From Burkholderia ubonensis (GTDB lineage: Bacteria > Pseudomonadota > Gammaproteobacteria > Burkholderiales > Burkholderiaceae), in assembly GCF_001718695.1 (NCBI RefSeq), contig NZ_CP013420.1:310001-374000 (forward strand): a stretch of 64,000 bases of DNA. Direction: 5' to 3'. A model generated the notes under the pieces. That model was not told the origin of the DNA. It saw only the letters and a program-made list of their open reading frames with translations, and searched no databases. Below are positions 45,117 to 55,055 of the stretch, one piece after another. The translations under genes and the position numbers were made by a program. How positions within the stretch are numbered: the stretch's first letter is position 1; each line of letters starts with the position of its first letter.

Positions 45117-46262
45117 ATGAAACGTTTCGCCTTTTCCTCTCGCGCCATCCAGGTTTCGGTGGTGGCGCTTGCGCTGGGCGCGCTCGCCGGCTGCGATACG
45201 CTGAACGATTATCTGGCCCCCGACAAGGTCAACTACAAGAACACCGGTTCGGCGCCGCCGCTCGCGGTGCCGAGCGACCTGAAGCCGGTGCCGACGAGCC
45301 AGCAGTTCGTCGCGCCGCCGGCCAACGCCGGCCTCGGCACGCTGCCGCCGCGCGCGACGACGGCAGCCGGCACCGCGACGGACGGCGTGCCGACCGCGCA
45401 GGATCCGCTCGGCATGCACGTCGAGCGCGACGGCGACCGCCGCTGGCTCGTCGTCGACGGCCGCACGCCGGAGCAGCTCTGGCCGCTCCTGAAGGATTTC
45501 TGGCAGGACAACGGCTTCTCGCTGAAGACCGACGCGCCGTCGACGGGGATCATGGCCACCGACTGGGCGGAGAACCGCGCGAACATTCCGGACGACTGGT
45601 TCCGCCGCACGATCGGCAGGGTCGTCGATTTCGTGTATTCGTCCGGCACGCGCGACCGCTTCCGCACGCTCGTGAACCGCACGGCGGACGGCAACACCGA
45701 CATCTCGATCACGCACAGCGCGATGGAGGAAATGATGGTCGGCCCGCAGGGCGGCACGTCGTCGCGCTGGGAGGAGCGTCCGCGCAATCCGGTGCTGGAG
45801 GCGGTGTTCCTCGCGAAGCTGATGCAGAAGTTCGGCCTGTCCGAAACGCAGGCGAAGCAACTGCTGACCGACGCGCGGCCGGCGACGGCGCCCGCGCAGG
45901 TCAGCGCCGCGAGCGCCGGCACGGCGACGCTGCAGCTTGCCGAATCGTTCGATCGCGCATGGCTGCGCGTCGGCCTCGCGCTCGATCGCACCAATTTCAC
46001 GGTCGACAACCGCGACCGCGAGAAGGGCATGTACTACGTGCGCTACGCGAACTCGATGGAAGAGCTGAAGCGCGACGGCCTGTTCGGCAAGCTGTTCTAC
46101 GGCGGTCCGTCGGCGGCGAAGCCGGGCAAGGAATTCGTCGTCAACGTGCGTGCGCAGGGCAATGGCGGCACGCAGGTCGCGGTGGTCGACGCGAGCGGCC
46201 AGATCGACAACTCGTCGGACGCCCAGCGGATCATCTCGCTGCTTCATGCGCAATTGAACTAA
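45117..46262 (+). CDS. bamC: Outer membrane assembly lipoprotein BamC (NlpB)
   Basis: 381 residues with a lipoprotein signal (MKRFAFSSRAIQVSV, then L-A-G-C at the lipobox), an unstructured N-terminal segment that contacts BamD, and two helix-grip domains (about 100-215 and 250-370). It belongs to the BamABCDE machine that inserts outer-membrane proteins. The location directly after dapA supports the call. Confidence 0.9.
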   Translation: MKRFAFSSRAIQVSVVALALGALAGCDTLNDYLAPDKVNYKNTGSAPPLAVPSDLKPVPTSQQFVAPPANAGLGTLPPRATTAAGTATDGVPTAQDPLGMHVERDGDRRWLVVDGRTPEQLWPLLKDFWQDNGFSLKTDAPSTGIMATDWAENRANIPDDWFRRTIGRVVDFVYSSGTRDRFRTLVNRTADGNTDISITHSAMEEMMVGPQGGTSSRWEERPRNPVLEAVFLAKLMQKFGLSETQAKQLLTDARPATAPAQVSAASAGTATLQLAESFDRAWLRVGLALDRTNFTVDNRDREKGMYYVRYANSMEELKRDGLFGKLFYGGPSAAKPGKEFVVNVRAQGNGGTQVAVVDASGQIDNSSDAQRIISLLHAQLN

Positions 46263-46266
46263 GCGC

Positions 46267-47043
46267 GTGCGGTTCGCCAGCCTCGGAAGCGGCAGCGAAG
46301 GCAACGCACTGGTGGTCGAAGCCACGAGCGGCGCGACGACCACCCGCGTGCTGCTCGACTGCGGCTTTTCCGCGAAGGAGGTCGAGCGCCGGCTCGGCCG
46401 TCTGCATCTCGGCATCGACGATCTCGATGCGATCCTCATCACCCACGAACATAGCGACCATGTCGGCAGCGCATTGACGCTCGCCCGGCGCGCGTCGCTG
46501 CCGCTTTACATGAGCTGGGGCACCGCGCGCGCGGTCGGCGCGGACGAAGCGGACGTCGAGCTCCACGTCCTGTGGGGCGACGAGACGGCCCGGATACGCG
46601 ATCTGGCGGTCTTGCCGTACACGGTCCCGCACGACGCGCGGGAGCCGCTCCAGTTCGTATTCATGGACGGCTGCCACCGCCTCGGCGTGCTGACCGACGT
46701 GGGCGGGGCCACGCCGCACATCACGGCCGTCCTGAGCGGCTGCGACGCGCTGGTGCTGGAATCGAACCACGATACCGCGATGCTGGCTGCGAGCCGCTAT
46801 CCGCAGTCGCTGAAGGCGCGGATCGGCGGCAGTCACGGGCACCTGAGCAACGACGCGGCGGCGGACATCCTTGCGTCGCTCGAACGCAGCCGCCTGCAGC
46901 ATCTCGTGGCGGCCCACCTGAGCCAGCAGAACAACAGGCCGGAACTGGCCCGCCAGGGGTTTGCGGGCGTGCTGGGCACCGATGGCGACGAGGTGGTCGT
47001 GGCGACGCAGGACGCGGGTTTCGACTGGCTGGCGCTCGACTGA
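46267..47043 (+). CDS. Metallo-beta-lactamase fold hydrolase
   Basis: 258 residues with the zinc motif T-H-E-H-S-D-H near residue 60 and later ligands in S-H-G-H-L-S near 190 and A-A-H-L-S near 220. It resembles the YycJ-type exonuclease-like group. The GTG at 46267 lies 4 bases after the bamC stop, indicating one transcript. Substrate unknown. Confidence 0.85.
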   Translation: MRFASLGSGSEGNALVVEATSGATTTRVLLDCGFSAKEVERRLGRLHLGIDDLDAILITHEHSDHVGSALTLARRASLPLYMSWGTARAVGADEADVELHVLWGDETARIRDLAVLPYTVPHDAREPLQFVFMDGCHRLGVLTDVGGATPHITAVLSGCDALVLESNHDTAMLAASRYPQSLKARIGGSHGHLSNDAAADILASLERSRLQHLVAAHLSQQNNRPELARQGFAGVLGTDGDEVVVATQDAGFDWLALD

Positions 47044-47155
47044 GCGAGTGGGGGATAGCGCAAGGCGGCGGAGCGGGAGAGCAGAAGCGGCGCGCGTCAG
47101 CGCCCGGGCCGAATGGCCTTCGATGCGGTGCGCGATGCGCGCAAACCGCAGGCAT

Positions 47156-47184
47156 AAAAAAACCGGCCCGAGGGCCGGTTTTTT
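47156..47184. terminator. Bidirectional intrinsic terminator
   Basis: AACCGGCCC-GA-GGGCCGGTT, with seven A before and six T after, ends both the dapA-bamC-MBL transcript and the converging Ala-rich lipoprotein gene. Confidence 0.95.
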
Positions 47185-47203
47185 CTTCAGCTGATGCTGA
47201 GGC

Positions 47204-47467
47204 TTACTGGCTTGCGCCCGAAGCCGGAGCAGCCGTCGCTGCCGAAGCAGCCGAGGCCACAGCAGCAGCAGCGTCGCTCGCAGCAGCCGTTGCCGACGAA
47301 GCAGCAGCCGTTGCGTCGCTCGCAGCACCGGCAACTGCCGAAGCAGCCGACGAAGCGGCAGCAGCAGCGTCGCTAGCAGCCGGCGCAGCAGCTTGGTCTG
47401 CGCTCTTGTTGCAAGCAGCCAGTGCAACAGCAGCCAGCAGGGAAGCTACGAGGAGGGATTTCTTCAT
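47204..47467 (-). CDS. Ala-rich small lipoprotein
   Basis: 87 residues. The signal MKKSLLVASLLAAVALAAC puts a lipidated Cys near residue 19. The mature part is almost only Ala, Ser, Asp and Thr in a repeating pattern (ASDAAAA, ASSA, ATAA), probably one long helix. Such Lpp-like small proteins sit in the outer membrane. The start is chosen for the AAAGGAC site. The DNA repeats GCAGC/GTCGCT units, a candidate site for slippage. Confidence 0.85.
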   Translation of the reverse strand: MKKSLLVASLLAAVALAACNKSADQAAAPAASDAAAAASSAASAVAGAASDATAAASSATAAASDAAAAVASAASAATAAPASGASQ

Positions 47468-47699
47468 GATCACGTCCTTTTATGGTTAAAGGGTAAGCAA
47501 CAGCGCGAAACAATACCGGTAATGTGCTCCAACACCGACCTGGGCCGCTGGTGGAGACGCACTTCTAGAGCGTGAATCTTCCCTACGGCTTGGGCGGAAA
47601 TTATATGCACTTTCCTATCGACCGTCGACAAATGCGGGGTCAATACGTTGTCTTTCCCATACAAAATTTGATTCGCATGGGCATACGGGTCAACTCACA

Positions 47700-48923
47700 C
47701 TAATCCCGGCTTCCGACCCGTATCCAGCCCGCACAATACCATTCGTGCAGCAACGCTGTCATGGAGGGATCCCGGGATAGTGTTACAAACCGTTTCGCCT
47801 CCATCCGACGCTGATTGGCCAGCTCGGGCAGCCATTTGGCGGCCTGATCGAGTGGTCCTTCCTCGCCGTTGATGAAGTACGAGCGCGCGTTATACATCAA
47901 TGCGGCGCGTCTGTCGAGACATACGCCGCGCCGCGCGGCCTGCGCGGCGAACGCCGCCTCGGAAAGCGGGCGTGCGGGCGGGTCGAACACGACGTTCGAT
48001 TTGGGTTCGCTCAGGTAGCAGCCGAGGAATTCGGCGACGTCCTGCTCGCGCCACTTGATGCCGTTGACGATCGCCGCGACCCGTTCGACCATCGCCGGCG
48101 GCAGGTGCGCCGGCGTCTCCACGGCCGGCTGCTTCGGATCGCGGTAGAGGTCGTCGCTGCGGGCGCCGCTGCGCAGGCCGCCGCGCTCCGCGAGGTAATA
48201 CAGGAACTGGGCGCCCAGTTCGCCGGCGGACGGGGCCCGGAAGCCGATCGAGCAGGTCATGCATTCGCCTTCGGCGACGCCGTCGTGCGCGATGTGCGGC
48301 GGCAGGTAGAGCATGTCGCCGGGCTCGAGCACCCATTCGTCGCTCGGTTCGAAATGCTCGAGGATCTTGAGCGGCACGCCCGGCTGCAGCGACAGGTCCC
48401 GCTGCGCGCCGATGCGCCAGCGGCGCTTGCCCTCGACCTGCAGCAGGAATACGTCGTACGAATCGAAATGGGGGCCGACGCCGCCGCCGTCGGTCGCATA
48501 CGAGATCATCAGGTCGTCGAGGCGCGCGTCCGGGATGAAGCGGAAGCGGTCGAGCAGCGCGCGCGCGGCGTCGACGTGAAGATCGAGCCCCTGCACCAGC
48601 AGGGTCCAGGCCTTGCGCGTGACGGGCGGCAGCGCGTCGTCGTCGAACGGGCCGTGCGCCAGTTGCCACTTGTTACGAAAGTGCGTGATCAGGCGCGATT
48701 CGGCGTCGTAGTCGCCCGCCAGCTCGAACAGCGTGTCGCGCGAGACGGGGGGCGTCACGCCGGGGATCGCCTGGCGGATCAGCAGCGGTTTCTTCTGCCA
48801 GTAGCGGCGCATGAATTGCGCCGGGGTGAGGCCGCCGAGCAGCGGCGTGGGAAGATCGGGTGGCGGCGCGCCGACCGAGGCGGCTGTGCCGTCCAGCGGT
48901 TCGGCTTGAGACCGTTTGCGCAT
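47700..48923 (-). CDS. roxA: Ribosomal protein uL16 arginine hydroxylase (RoxA/YcfD type)
   Basis: 407 residues with a JmjC/cupin fold. The metal site reads H-F-D (in GPHFDSYDVF, near 158) with a distal His in L-P-P-H-I-A-H-D near 214. A winged C-terminal domain follows. Members hydroxylate an Arg of ribosomal protein uL16 using iron and 2-oxoglutarate. The start at 48923 (MRKRSQAEPL) is preferred over the further upstream codon at 48968, which would cross the divergent slyD promoter. Confidence 0.85.
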   Translation of the reverse strand: MRKRSQAEPLDGTAASVGAPPPDLPTPLLGGLTPAQFMRRYWQKKPLLIRQAIPGVTPPVSRDTLFELAGDYDAESRLITHFRNKWQLAHGPFDDDALPPVTRKAWTLLVQGLDLHVDAARALLDRFRFIPDARLDDLMISYATDGGGVGPHFDSYDVFLLQVEGKRRWRIGAQRDLSLQPGVPLKILEHFEPSDEWVLEPGDMLYLPPHIAHDGVAEGECMTCSIGFRAPSAGELGAQFLYYLAERGGLRSGARSDDLYRDPKQPAVETPAHLPPAMVERVAAIVNGIKWREQDVAEFLGCYLSEPKSNVVFDPPARPLSEAAFAAQAARRGVCLDRRAALMYNARSYFINGEEGPLDQAAKWLPELANQRRMEAKRFVTLSRDPSMTALLHEWYCAGWIRVGSRD

Positions 48924-48955
48924 CGTATAATGAGAGTTGTATTTGGGAGAATTGG

Positions 48956-49498
48956 ATGAAAATCGCAAAAAACACCGTCGTGTCGGTCGCTTACAAGCTG
49001 TCGGATGCGCAAGGCAATCTGATCGAGGAAAGCGACGAGCCGATGGTCTATCTGCACGGCGGCTATGATGGCACGTTCCCCAAGATCGAGGAACAGCTCG
49101 ACGGCCAGGAGCCGGGTTACCAGGCGCAGATCCAGCTGGAGCCGCAGGACGCGTTCGGCGACTACGACCCCGAACTCGTGAAGATCGAGCCGCGCGACCG
49201 TTTTCCCGAGCCGATCGAAGTTGGCATGCAGTTCGAGGGCACGCCTGAGGACGGCGACGAAGAGATCGACTCGCTGATCTACACGGTCACCGACATCGCG
49301 GAAGACAAGGTCGTGCTCGACGGCAACCATCCGCTCGCCGGCATGGCGCTGCGTTTCTCGCTGACCGTGAAGGACGTCCGCGAAGCCACCGAGGACGAAA
49401 TCGAGCATGAGCACGCGCATGGCGCGGAAGGGCTCGAAATCGTCGACGAGGATGAGGACGACGAGGACGGCGAGCCGTCAGGGCGCACGCTGCACTGA
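48956..49498 (+). CDS. slyD: FKBP-type peptidyl-prolyl isomerase, SlyD-like
   Basis: 180 residues: an FKBP domain with Y-L-H-G-G-Y near 30, interrupted by the IF insert (about 70-130, with A-F-G-D-Y-D-P-E-L), then an acidic tail (DEDEDDEDGE). The His-rich metal-binding tail of E. coli SlyD is reduced to E-H-E-H-A-H. It acts in proline isomerisation and folding, perhaps metallochaperoning. A TATAAT (48924-48929 region) lies 30 bases upstream. Its last 21 bases overlap the convergent gene. Confidence 0.92.
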   Translation: MKIAKNTVVSVAYKLSDAQGNLIEESDEPMVYLHGGYDGTFPKIEEQLDGQEPGYQAQIQLEPQDAFGDYDPELVKIEPRDRFPEPIEVGMQFEGTPEDGDEEIDSLIYTVTDIAEDKVVLDGNHPLAGMALRFSLTVKDVREATEDEIEHEHAHGAEGLEIVDEDEDDEDGEPSGRTLH

Positions 49499-50752
49499 GC
49501 TGGCGGGCGCGCCTTGCGTCGGAGCCGTGAAGTAGGGCGCCGGCGCGGGGCCTGATGCGTCATTCGGCGCCCTGCTGTCGCCCGGCAGCGGCGGCGCGAC
49601 CGACGAGGCGTCCGGCAGCGCCGGCAGGGCCGGGATCTCCGGCATCTGCGGGAGCGGGACATCGTCGTGCGGTGCGGCCGGCAAGGCCGGCGGCACCGGC
49701 AGGTTTTTCGGCACGTCCTGCAGGCTGATGTTGAACAGCGTCTGCCGCGCCGGCGACACGCCGACCTTCACCCATTGAATTGCAGGCTGGCGCGGTCCGA
49801 TCGCGACGCGTGTCAGATTGCCTACGAGTTCCCCATTGTCGGTACGCAGCGGACGGTCGATGGCAAAGCCGTTCGCCAGCGGTTCGCCGCTCGCGTGCAT
49901 CACGAGTATCGGGCCGCGGAACGTGGCGGCCGCCTTGACCAGGGAACGCTTCAGTTCGCGGAAACCGTCGCGCACGCGCGGGCGGTTGAAGCGCAGCCAC
50001 GCGAAGCGTTCGGCGCGCTCGTAGCGGTCGAACTTCGGGTCGCCTTCGAAGATCACGACCAGCGCGCGCGCGTCGCGCCGCTTCGCGTATTCGGCCGCAT
50101 GGTCGATCCAGAAGCCGTTCGCGACGATGCGATCCTCGAACTCGCCGTTGCGGCCGCCGGCCGTCAGGAAGTGATTGTTCGGCGCGGGGGCGTTGAGCGC
50201 GACGAACACGATGTCGTCGCGCACCCATCGCGCGTTCTCGCGATACGGCCGGAAACGCGCGACTTCGCTCTCGCGCGTGATCTGCAGCGTGCCCGGATCG
50301 GGCAGCGCCGCACCGGCGAGCAACGTCTGCCGCAGGAAGTCGAGTCGTTCGACCGGATCGTAGCCGCCTCCCGCCGCCGTGTTGCAGGTGACCCAGTCGT
50401 CATGGCCGGGCACGAATACGAGCGGCACGCGCGACGCGTCGAGAATTGCGCCGCGCTGCGTGTACAGCGCGTCACGGCACGCTTCCTTGGCTCCCTTGAG
50501 ATCCCCCGCGTACACGACGAACGCGAGGTTGCGCTCGCGCGCCATCGCCTCGAGCATCCGCTGTGCGGCGACCTCGTCCGCAGGCGACGCGATCACGCCG
50601 GAGACGACCGCGAACGAATAGGGCGCGCCGGCGCGCTTCGCGGGCGCAGCCTGGGCGAGCGCGCCGGAAAGTGCGAGCGCCGCCGCGGCGAGCGCGGCGG
50701 CTGCGTGCGTGAGCCGGCCGGCCACCGCGCGCTTACGCGTGCCCGTCGGCAT
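49478..50752 (-). CDS. Exported protein resembling a metallophosphoesterase, function unknown
   Basis: 424 residues with a signal peptide (about 1-36), a domain of ~300 residues and a Pro/Ala-rich C-terminus. It has phosphoesterase-like pieces (Y-A-G-D-L-K near 85, V-P-G-H-D-D-W near 115) but the typical G-N-H-x and G-H-x-H motifs are not clear, so activity is doubtful. Its start overlaps the mutS 3' end by 20 bases and its end overlaps slyD convergently. Confidence 0.75.
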   Translation of the reverse strand: MPTGTRKRAVAGRLTHAAAALAAAALALSGALAQAAPAKRAGAPYSFAVVSGVIASPADEVAAQRMLEAMARERNLAFVVYAGDLKGAKEACRDALYTQRGAILDASRVPLVFVPGHDDWVTCNTAAGGGYDPVERLDFLRQTLLAGAALPDPGTLQITRESEVARFRPYRENARWVRDDIVFVALNAPAPNNHFLTAGGRNGEFEDRIVANGFWIDHAAEYAKRRDARALVVIFEGDPKFDRYERAERFAWLRFNRPRVRDGFRELKRSLVKAAATFRGPILVMHASGEPLANGFAIDRPLRTDNGELVGNLTRVAIGPRQPAIQWVKVGVSPARQTLFNISLQDVPKNLPVPPALPAAPHDDVPLPQMPEIPALPALPDASSVAPPLPGDSRAPNDASGPAPAPYFTAPTQGAPASSVQRAP

Positions 50753-53387
50753 CGTGCGACTGGGCGAGCGCGCGCAGCTCGTACAGCAGGTCGAGCGCTT
50801 CGCGCGGTTTCAGGTCGTCGGGGTCGATGTCACGCAGTTTTTCGAGCGCAGGGTGGGGCGCGCTCGGCGTTGCCGGCGCGTCCGCGCATTCGAGATCGTC
50901 GGCAGCCGGCTGCATGCTGAACAGGTCGAGCTGCGGCGTGTGCTGCGCGGCCGACTGCTGCTCGAGGTAAGCGAGATGCTTGCGCGCCGCACGGATCACC
51001 GGCGCCGGAACGCCTGCAAGCTGCGCGACCTGCAGCCCGTAGCTCTGGTTGGCGGGACCTTCGTTGACCGCGTGCAGGAACACGATGCCGTGACCGTGTT
51101 CGACCGCCGACAGGTGGACGTTGGCCGCATGCGGGAATTCGGCCGGCAGCTGCGTCAGTTCGAAGTAGTGCGTCGCGAACAGCGTGTAGCAGCCGTTGTG
51201 CGCGAGCAGGTGCCGCGCGATCGCCCACGCGAGCGCGAGGCCATCGAACGTCGACGTGCCGCGGCCGATTTCATCCATCAGCACGAGGCTTTGCGGCGTC
51301 GCGTCGTTGAGGATCGCCGCCGCCTCGGTCATCTCGACCATGAACGTCGAGCGGCCGCCGGCGAGATCGTCCGCCGCGCCGATGCGCGTGAAGATCCGGT
51401 CGATCGGGCCGAAGCACGCGGACTTCGCCGGCACGTAGCTGCCGACATAGGCCATCAGTGCGATCAGCGCGGTCTGCCGCATGAACGTCGACTTGCCGCC
51501 CATGTTCGGGCCGGTGATCAGCAGCAGCTTGCGTTCCGTGCCGAGCTTGCAGTCGTTCGCGATGAACTGCTCGACCTGCGCCTCGACGACCGGATGCCGG
51601 CCTTGCTCGATGTCGATGCCGATCTCGTCGGTGAACGTGGGGGCGACCCAGTCGAGCGCGCGGGCGCGCTCGGCGAACGCGGCGAGCAGGTCGAGTTCCG
51701 CGAGTGCGGACGCGACGCGCTGGCATTCGGGGATGAACCGCAGCAGCGCCTGCAGCACCGCGTCGTACAGCGCGCGTTCGCGCGCGAGCGCCCGTTCCTG
51801 CGCGGACAGCGCCTTGTCCTCGAAGGTCTTCAGCTCGGGCGTGATGTAGCGCTCGGCGTTCTTCAGCGTCTGGCGGCGACGGTAGTCGTCCGGCACCTTG
51901 TCGGTCTGCCCGCGCGTGACTTCGATGTAGAAGCCGTGCACCTTGTTGTACTCGACCCGCAGATTCGCGATGCCGGTGCGGGCGCGTTCGCGTGCTTCGA
52001 GGTCGATCAGGAACTGGCCGCAGTTTTCCGAGATGTCGCGCAGCTCGTCGAGCTCCGCATCGTAGCCGCGCGCGATCACGCCGCCGTCGCGCACCATTGC
52101 CGCCGGCTCGGGGGCGATCGCGTTCGTCAGCAGGTCCAGGCATTCGGCGGGCGGCGCCAGCGCGGCATCGAGGCGCGCGAGCGCGTCCGCGTTGCCGGCG
52201 ACCGGGCTGATGCGCTCGCGCAGCGCCGGCAGCGCGGCGAACGTGTCGCGCAGGCTCGACAGGTCGCGCGGCCGCGCGGAGAGCAGCGCGAGGCGGCCGG
52301 TGATCCGTTCGACGTCGGCGATCTGGCGCAGCGCGCTGCGCAGCGCATCGAGGCTCGCGTTCGCGGGCGCGTCGAGCAGCGCGCCGATCGCCTGCTGGCG
52401 CGACTGCGCGGCGACGCACGCGCGCGGCGGATGGTGCAGCCAGTGGCGCAGCAGGCGGCTGCCCATCGTCGTGCAGCAGGTATCGAGCAGCGAATACAGC
52501 GTCGGCGATTCGGTGCCGCGCAGCGTTTCGGTCAGCTCGAGGTTGCGGCGCGTGGACGGATCGAGCCCGATGTATTCGGTTTCGTTCTCGACCTTCAGGC
52601 TGCGCACGTGCCGCAGCTGCTGGCCTTGCGTGGCCGCCGCATACAGGAGCAGCGCGCCCGCGGCGCCGCAGGCGCTCGTCAGCGAGTGCGCGCCGAAGCC
52701 GTCGAGGCTCGCGACGTCGAGCTGGTCGCACAGGCGCTGCGTGCCCGCCGCGATGTCGAAATGCCAGGCCGGCACGCGCTTGAGCGCACCCGCGCCGGCG
52801 GGCATCGCGTCAGCCGATGCGTCGGCCGCGAGAATCTCGGCCGGACGGATGCGTTCCAGCGCGGCGCCGAGCTGGTCGGGCTCGATCTCCGCGAGGCGCA
52901 GCGCGCCGCTCGCGAGGTTGAGCCACGCGAGGCCGATGTTGACCGCGACGCCGCGCTTGTTGTGGCCCGTGCACATCGCGAGCAGGTAGACGTCGGTCTT
53001 GTCGGACAGCAGCGCGGCGTCGGTCAGCGTGCCCGGCGTGACGACGCGCACGACCTTGCGTTCGACGGGGCCCTTCGACGTGGCCGGATCGCCGATCTGT
53101 TCGCAGATCGCGACCGATTCGCCCATCTTGACGAGCTTCGCGAGGTACTGCTCGACCGCGTGGTGCGGCACGCCGGCCATCCGGATCGGATTGCCGCCCG
53201 ATGCGCCGCGCTGCGTCAGGGTCAGGTCGAGCAGGCGCGCGGCTTTTTCCGCATCCTCGAAGAACAGCTCGTAGAAGTCGCCCATCCGGTAGAAGACGAG
53301 CGTGTCGGGGTGGTCGGCCTTGATGCGCAGGTATTGCTGCATCATCGGCGTGACGGTTGCGGGTGCTGCTGCGGGTTGCGTGCTCAT
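50733..53387 (-). CDS. mutS: DNA mismatch repair protein MutS
   Basis: 884 residues. Mismatch-binding [11 protein letters not shown] near 40, core clamp and lever domains, ATPase with Walker [10 protein letters not shown] near 630, Walker [12 protein letters not shown] near 705 and a C-terminal tetramer-type tail. The start at 53387 lies 60-80 bases from a promoter-like stretch; the sequence around it occurs again twice further right as diverged copies. It marks the left edge of the accessory block. Confidence 0.97.
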   Translation of the reverse strand: MSTQPAAAPATVTPMMQQYLRIKADHPDTLVFYRMGDFYELFFEDAEKAARLLDLTLTQRGASGGNPIRMAGVPHHAVEQYLAKLVKMGESVAICEQIGDPATSKGPVERKVVRVVTPGTLTDAALLSDKTDVYLLAMCTGHNKRGVAVNIGLAWLNLASGALRLAEIEPDQLGAALERIRPAEILAADASADAMPAGAGALKRVPAWHFDIAAGTQRLCDQLDVASLDGFGAHSLTSACGAAGALLLYAAATQGQQLRHVRSLKVENETEYIGLDPSTRRNLELTETLRGTESPTLYSLLDTCCTTMGSRLLRHWLHHPPRACVAAQSRQQAIGALLDAPANASLDALRSALRQIADVERITGRLALLSARPRDLSSLRDTFAALPALRERISPVAGNADALARLDAALAPPAECLDLLTNAIAPEPAAMVRDGGVIARGYDAELDELRDISENCGQFLIDLEARERARTGIANLRVEYNKVHGFYIEVTRGQTDKVPDDYRRRQTLKNAERYITPELKTFEDKALSAQERALARERALYDAVLQALLRFIPECQRVASALAELDLLAAFAERARALDWVAPTFTDEIGIDIEQGRHPVVEAQVEQFIANDCKLGTERKLLLITGPNMGGKSTFMRQTALIALMAYVGSYVPAKSACFGPIDRIFTRIGAADDLAGGRSTFMVEMTEAAAILNDATPQSLVLMDEIGRGTSTFDGLALAWAIARHLLAHNGCYTLFATHYFELTQLPAEFPHAANVHLSAVEHGHGIVFLHAVNEGPANQSYGLQVAQLAGVPAPVIRAARKHLAYLEQQSAAQHTPQLDLFSMQPAADDLECADAPATPSAPHPALEKLRDIDPDDLKPREALDLLYELRALAQSHDADGHA

Positions 53388-53470
53388 GTGACCGGGGAAA
53401 AGTTGCTTTGGCCGCCCGAGTTTACCAGTGGGCAGGACCCAGCCGCTCGAAGTTCGCCATCCGGCCAGTT
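53325..53470. repeat. Copy 1 (native) of the mutS 5'-end repeat
   Basis: The first ~20 codons of mutS plus about 80 bases upstream. Beyond base 53470 the sequence is unlike the other copies. It is the reference for the two diverged direct copies at 56673-56817 and 57490-57566. Confidence 0.9.
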
Positions 53471-53735
53471 TTGTCGGCGGTGGCGAGAGACCGCTGCGTG
53501 CCAGGAAGAGACACTCGACGGAGAGAGCAAAACTATTGACGATCGCTCATCGCCGATGGCGAGCTCGACAACGTTCTTGGAATCCTGGCAACGGCGTCGC
53601 GTCCCCGAGACATCCCACCATGATGTCGTCAAAGCACGAGGTTGTATGAAATCGACGCGGTGCGTGTACGACTTCCAGGCAGTCGAGGTTGAAGGCGAAG
53701 CTGATGGGCGCGGGCCGCCACGGTGATCGCCAACC
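53471..53735. other. Spacer between mutS region and HxlR gene
   Basis: About 265 bases with lower GC than the core and no convincing coding sequence on either strand. It begins the accessory block at the end of repeat copy 1. It may contain decayed gene remnants. Confidence 0.5.
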
Positions 53736-54104
53736 TCACTGTTGCTCGTCGTAGCGCAACCGATTGTCATGAATCGCCGCACGATGAGCGCTTGCCCATT
53801 CTGCGAGTTGATGGACGGAATCCGCGAGGGATCGTCCGAGCTCGGTCAACGCATAGTCAACCTGCGGAGGCCGCGAGACGCGGACCGAGCGCTCGACCAT
53901 TCCGTCTCGCTCCAGCGTCTTTAAGGTGCGCGTCAACATCTGCTGCGAGATGCCCGACACGATCCGCTTGATTTCATTGAAACGTCGTGGCTGGTCGCAA
54001 AGCGCGACCACGACCTGCATCGTCCACTTTTCACCGATCTGATTGAAGATTTCGCTGACACCGCTGCAGTTACGTGGGTTGTCGGGCGGCGCGGTCATAT
54101 CCAT
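53736..54104 (-). CDS. HxlR family transcriptional regulator
   Basis: 122 residues with the HxlR/DUF24 winged helix: I-G-E-K-W-T-M-Q-V-V-V-A-L near 20-32, R-R-F-N-E-I-K-R-I near 38-46, I-S-Q-Q-M-L-T-R-T-L and L-E-R-D-G-M-V-E-R. A single Cys in the N-terminal N-P-R-N-C-S-G-V (about residue 12) matches the redox-sensing Cys of HypR/QorR/YodB relatives. The ATG at 54104 follows AGGA. It is divergent from the GST gene across 93 bases, suggesting control of that gene. Confidence 0.88.
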   Translation of the reverse strand: MDMTAPPDNPRNCSGVSEIFNQIGEKWTMQVVVALCDQPRRFNEIKRIVSGISQQMLTRTLKTLERDGMVERSVRVSRPPQVDYALTELGRSLADSVHQLAEWASAHRAAIHDNRLRYDEQQ

Positions 54105-54117
54105 ATGACTTGGTCCT

Positions 54118-54133
54118 GAAAATATGCGTTTTC
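54118..54133. promoter_or_regulatory. Small inverted repeat, possible HxlR operator
   Basis: GAAAA (54118-54122) and TTTTC (54129-54133) around a 6-base centre lie in the divergent HxlR-GST spacer. Short arms, so tentative. Confidence 0.3.
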
Positions 54134-54197
54134 GGCGGATGGTCACATGCCAGATACTTTGGTTTCCATTCCGTCCTCCAAGTGTTCCGACAATATC

Positions 54198-54782
54198 ATG
54201 AAGCTTTTCTATCATCCGGGTGCCTGCAGTCTCGCTGTTCATATTGCCTTGATTGAAGCAGGCATGTCCTTCGAACTCGTTAGCATCAACCGCGACAAAC
54301 GTACTGCAGATGGCCGCGATTTGCTCACCCTCAATCCGTACGGATTCATCCCGACGCTCGAGTTGGACGATGGTAACGTGCTGGGCGAAGCGTTGGCCAA
54401 TCTCGTCTATATCGCCGAGAACACCGGACGCTTACTTCCGAAAAGCGGGCTCGATCGCTGGCGTTCAATCGAAGCAGTGTCGTTCATGGCAACTGAACTC
54501 CACGGTGGCTTCAAGCCGCTGTGGAAGCGTGCCCCTGAGGCCGAGCAAACCGCGGCGAAGCAACTCTTGACCAAACGTTTTGCGGAGCTTGCTGCACGGC
54601 TTGGTGACAAGCCGTTTGTCACTGGCGGGCAGATATCTATCGCCGACCCTTATCTGTTCGTCATGTTGAGATGGGCGAGAACGTACGACATCGACGTGCC
54701 GAAGCAATTCGATGCCTATTTTGAGCGCATGCAGGAGCGGCCGTCGATTCAGCAGGCGCTGACCGAGGAAGGGCTGGCCTAA
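54198..54782 (+). CDS. Glutathione S-transferase, bacterial beta-class type
   Basis: 194 residues: thioredoxin-like N-domain (MKLFYHPGACSLAVHIAL, with the Cys10 of beta-class enzymes, and F-I-P-T-L-E near 50) and an all-helical C-domain (ISIADPYLFVMLRWA near 150). It conjugates glutathione to electrophiles or reduces them. GC and codon use are lower than the core. The ATG at 54198 gives the family N-terminus. Divergent from HxlR. Confidence 0.92.
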   Translation: MKLFYHPGACSLAVHIALIEAGMSFELVSINRDKRTADGRDLLTLNPYGFIPTLELDDGNVLGEALANLVYIAENTGRLLPKSGLDRWRSIEAVSFMATELHGGFKPLWKRAPEAEQTAAKQLLTKRFAELAARLGDKPFVTGGQISIADPYLFVMLRWARTYDIDVPKQFDAYFERMQERPSIQQALTEEGLA

Positions 54783-54874
54783 AGCCGCGAAGAGCCAAGA
54801 AGTGAGCCTCAAGACAGCTATCGAGGGCTCCGACGCACGTGGATCGATTCACAAATCAGAATTAATGTGCCAAT

Positions 54875-54964
54875 ATGACCCGCATGGAACTCCGTAACGT
54901 CCCGAACCAATCTTGTCATCATCACGGTCGTCCCCCGATGCGCCGTGGTTCGTTACGTCCATAG
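54875..54964 (+). promoter_or_regulatory. Putative His-rich leader peptide of an attenuator
   Basis: An open frame of 29 codons from ATG 54875 to TAG 54964 contains three consecutive histidine codons (CAT CAT CAC, 54917-54925) and is followed 43 bases later by an intrinsic terminator and then the HisRS-like gene. Stalling at these codons would leave 54938-54950 free to pair with 55004-55016 (11 of 13 positions, two mismatches, one wobble) and block the terminator. No strong ribosome site is seen, and an upstream promoter-like pair (TTCACA, 17 bases, CAATAT at 54871-54876) would overlap the ATG, so the exact start is unsure. Confidence 0.55.
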
Positions 54965-55007
54965 CAGGACATCCGGGATTGCAGTTCCCCTTCCTGTACA
55001 AACGACC

Positions 55008-55037
55008 AAGGCGCCTACGGCGCCTTTTTTATTTTTT
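55008..55037 (+). terminator. Intrinsic terminator/attenuator directly before the HisRS-like gene
   Basis: AAGGCGCC-TAC-GGCGCCTT (55008-55026) followed by TTTTATTTTTT ends 19 bases before the next start codon. A terminator in this position would shut off the gene unless it is regulated. Confidence 0.85.
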
Positions 55038-55055
55038 ACCCCGAGGAGGACTCTC

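Noticed and set aside
47204..47400. CRISPR-like or satellite array
   Set aside because: The short GCAGC/GTCGCT repeats are Ala/Ser codons within a lipoprotein, with no regular spacer.
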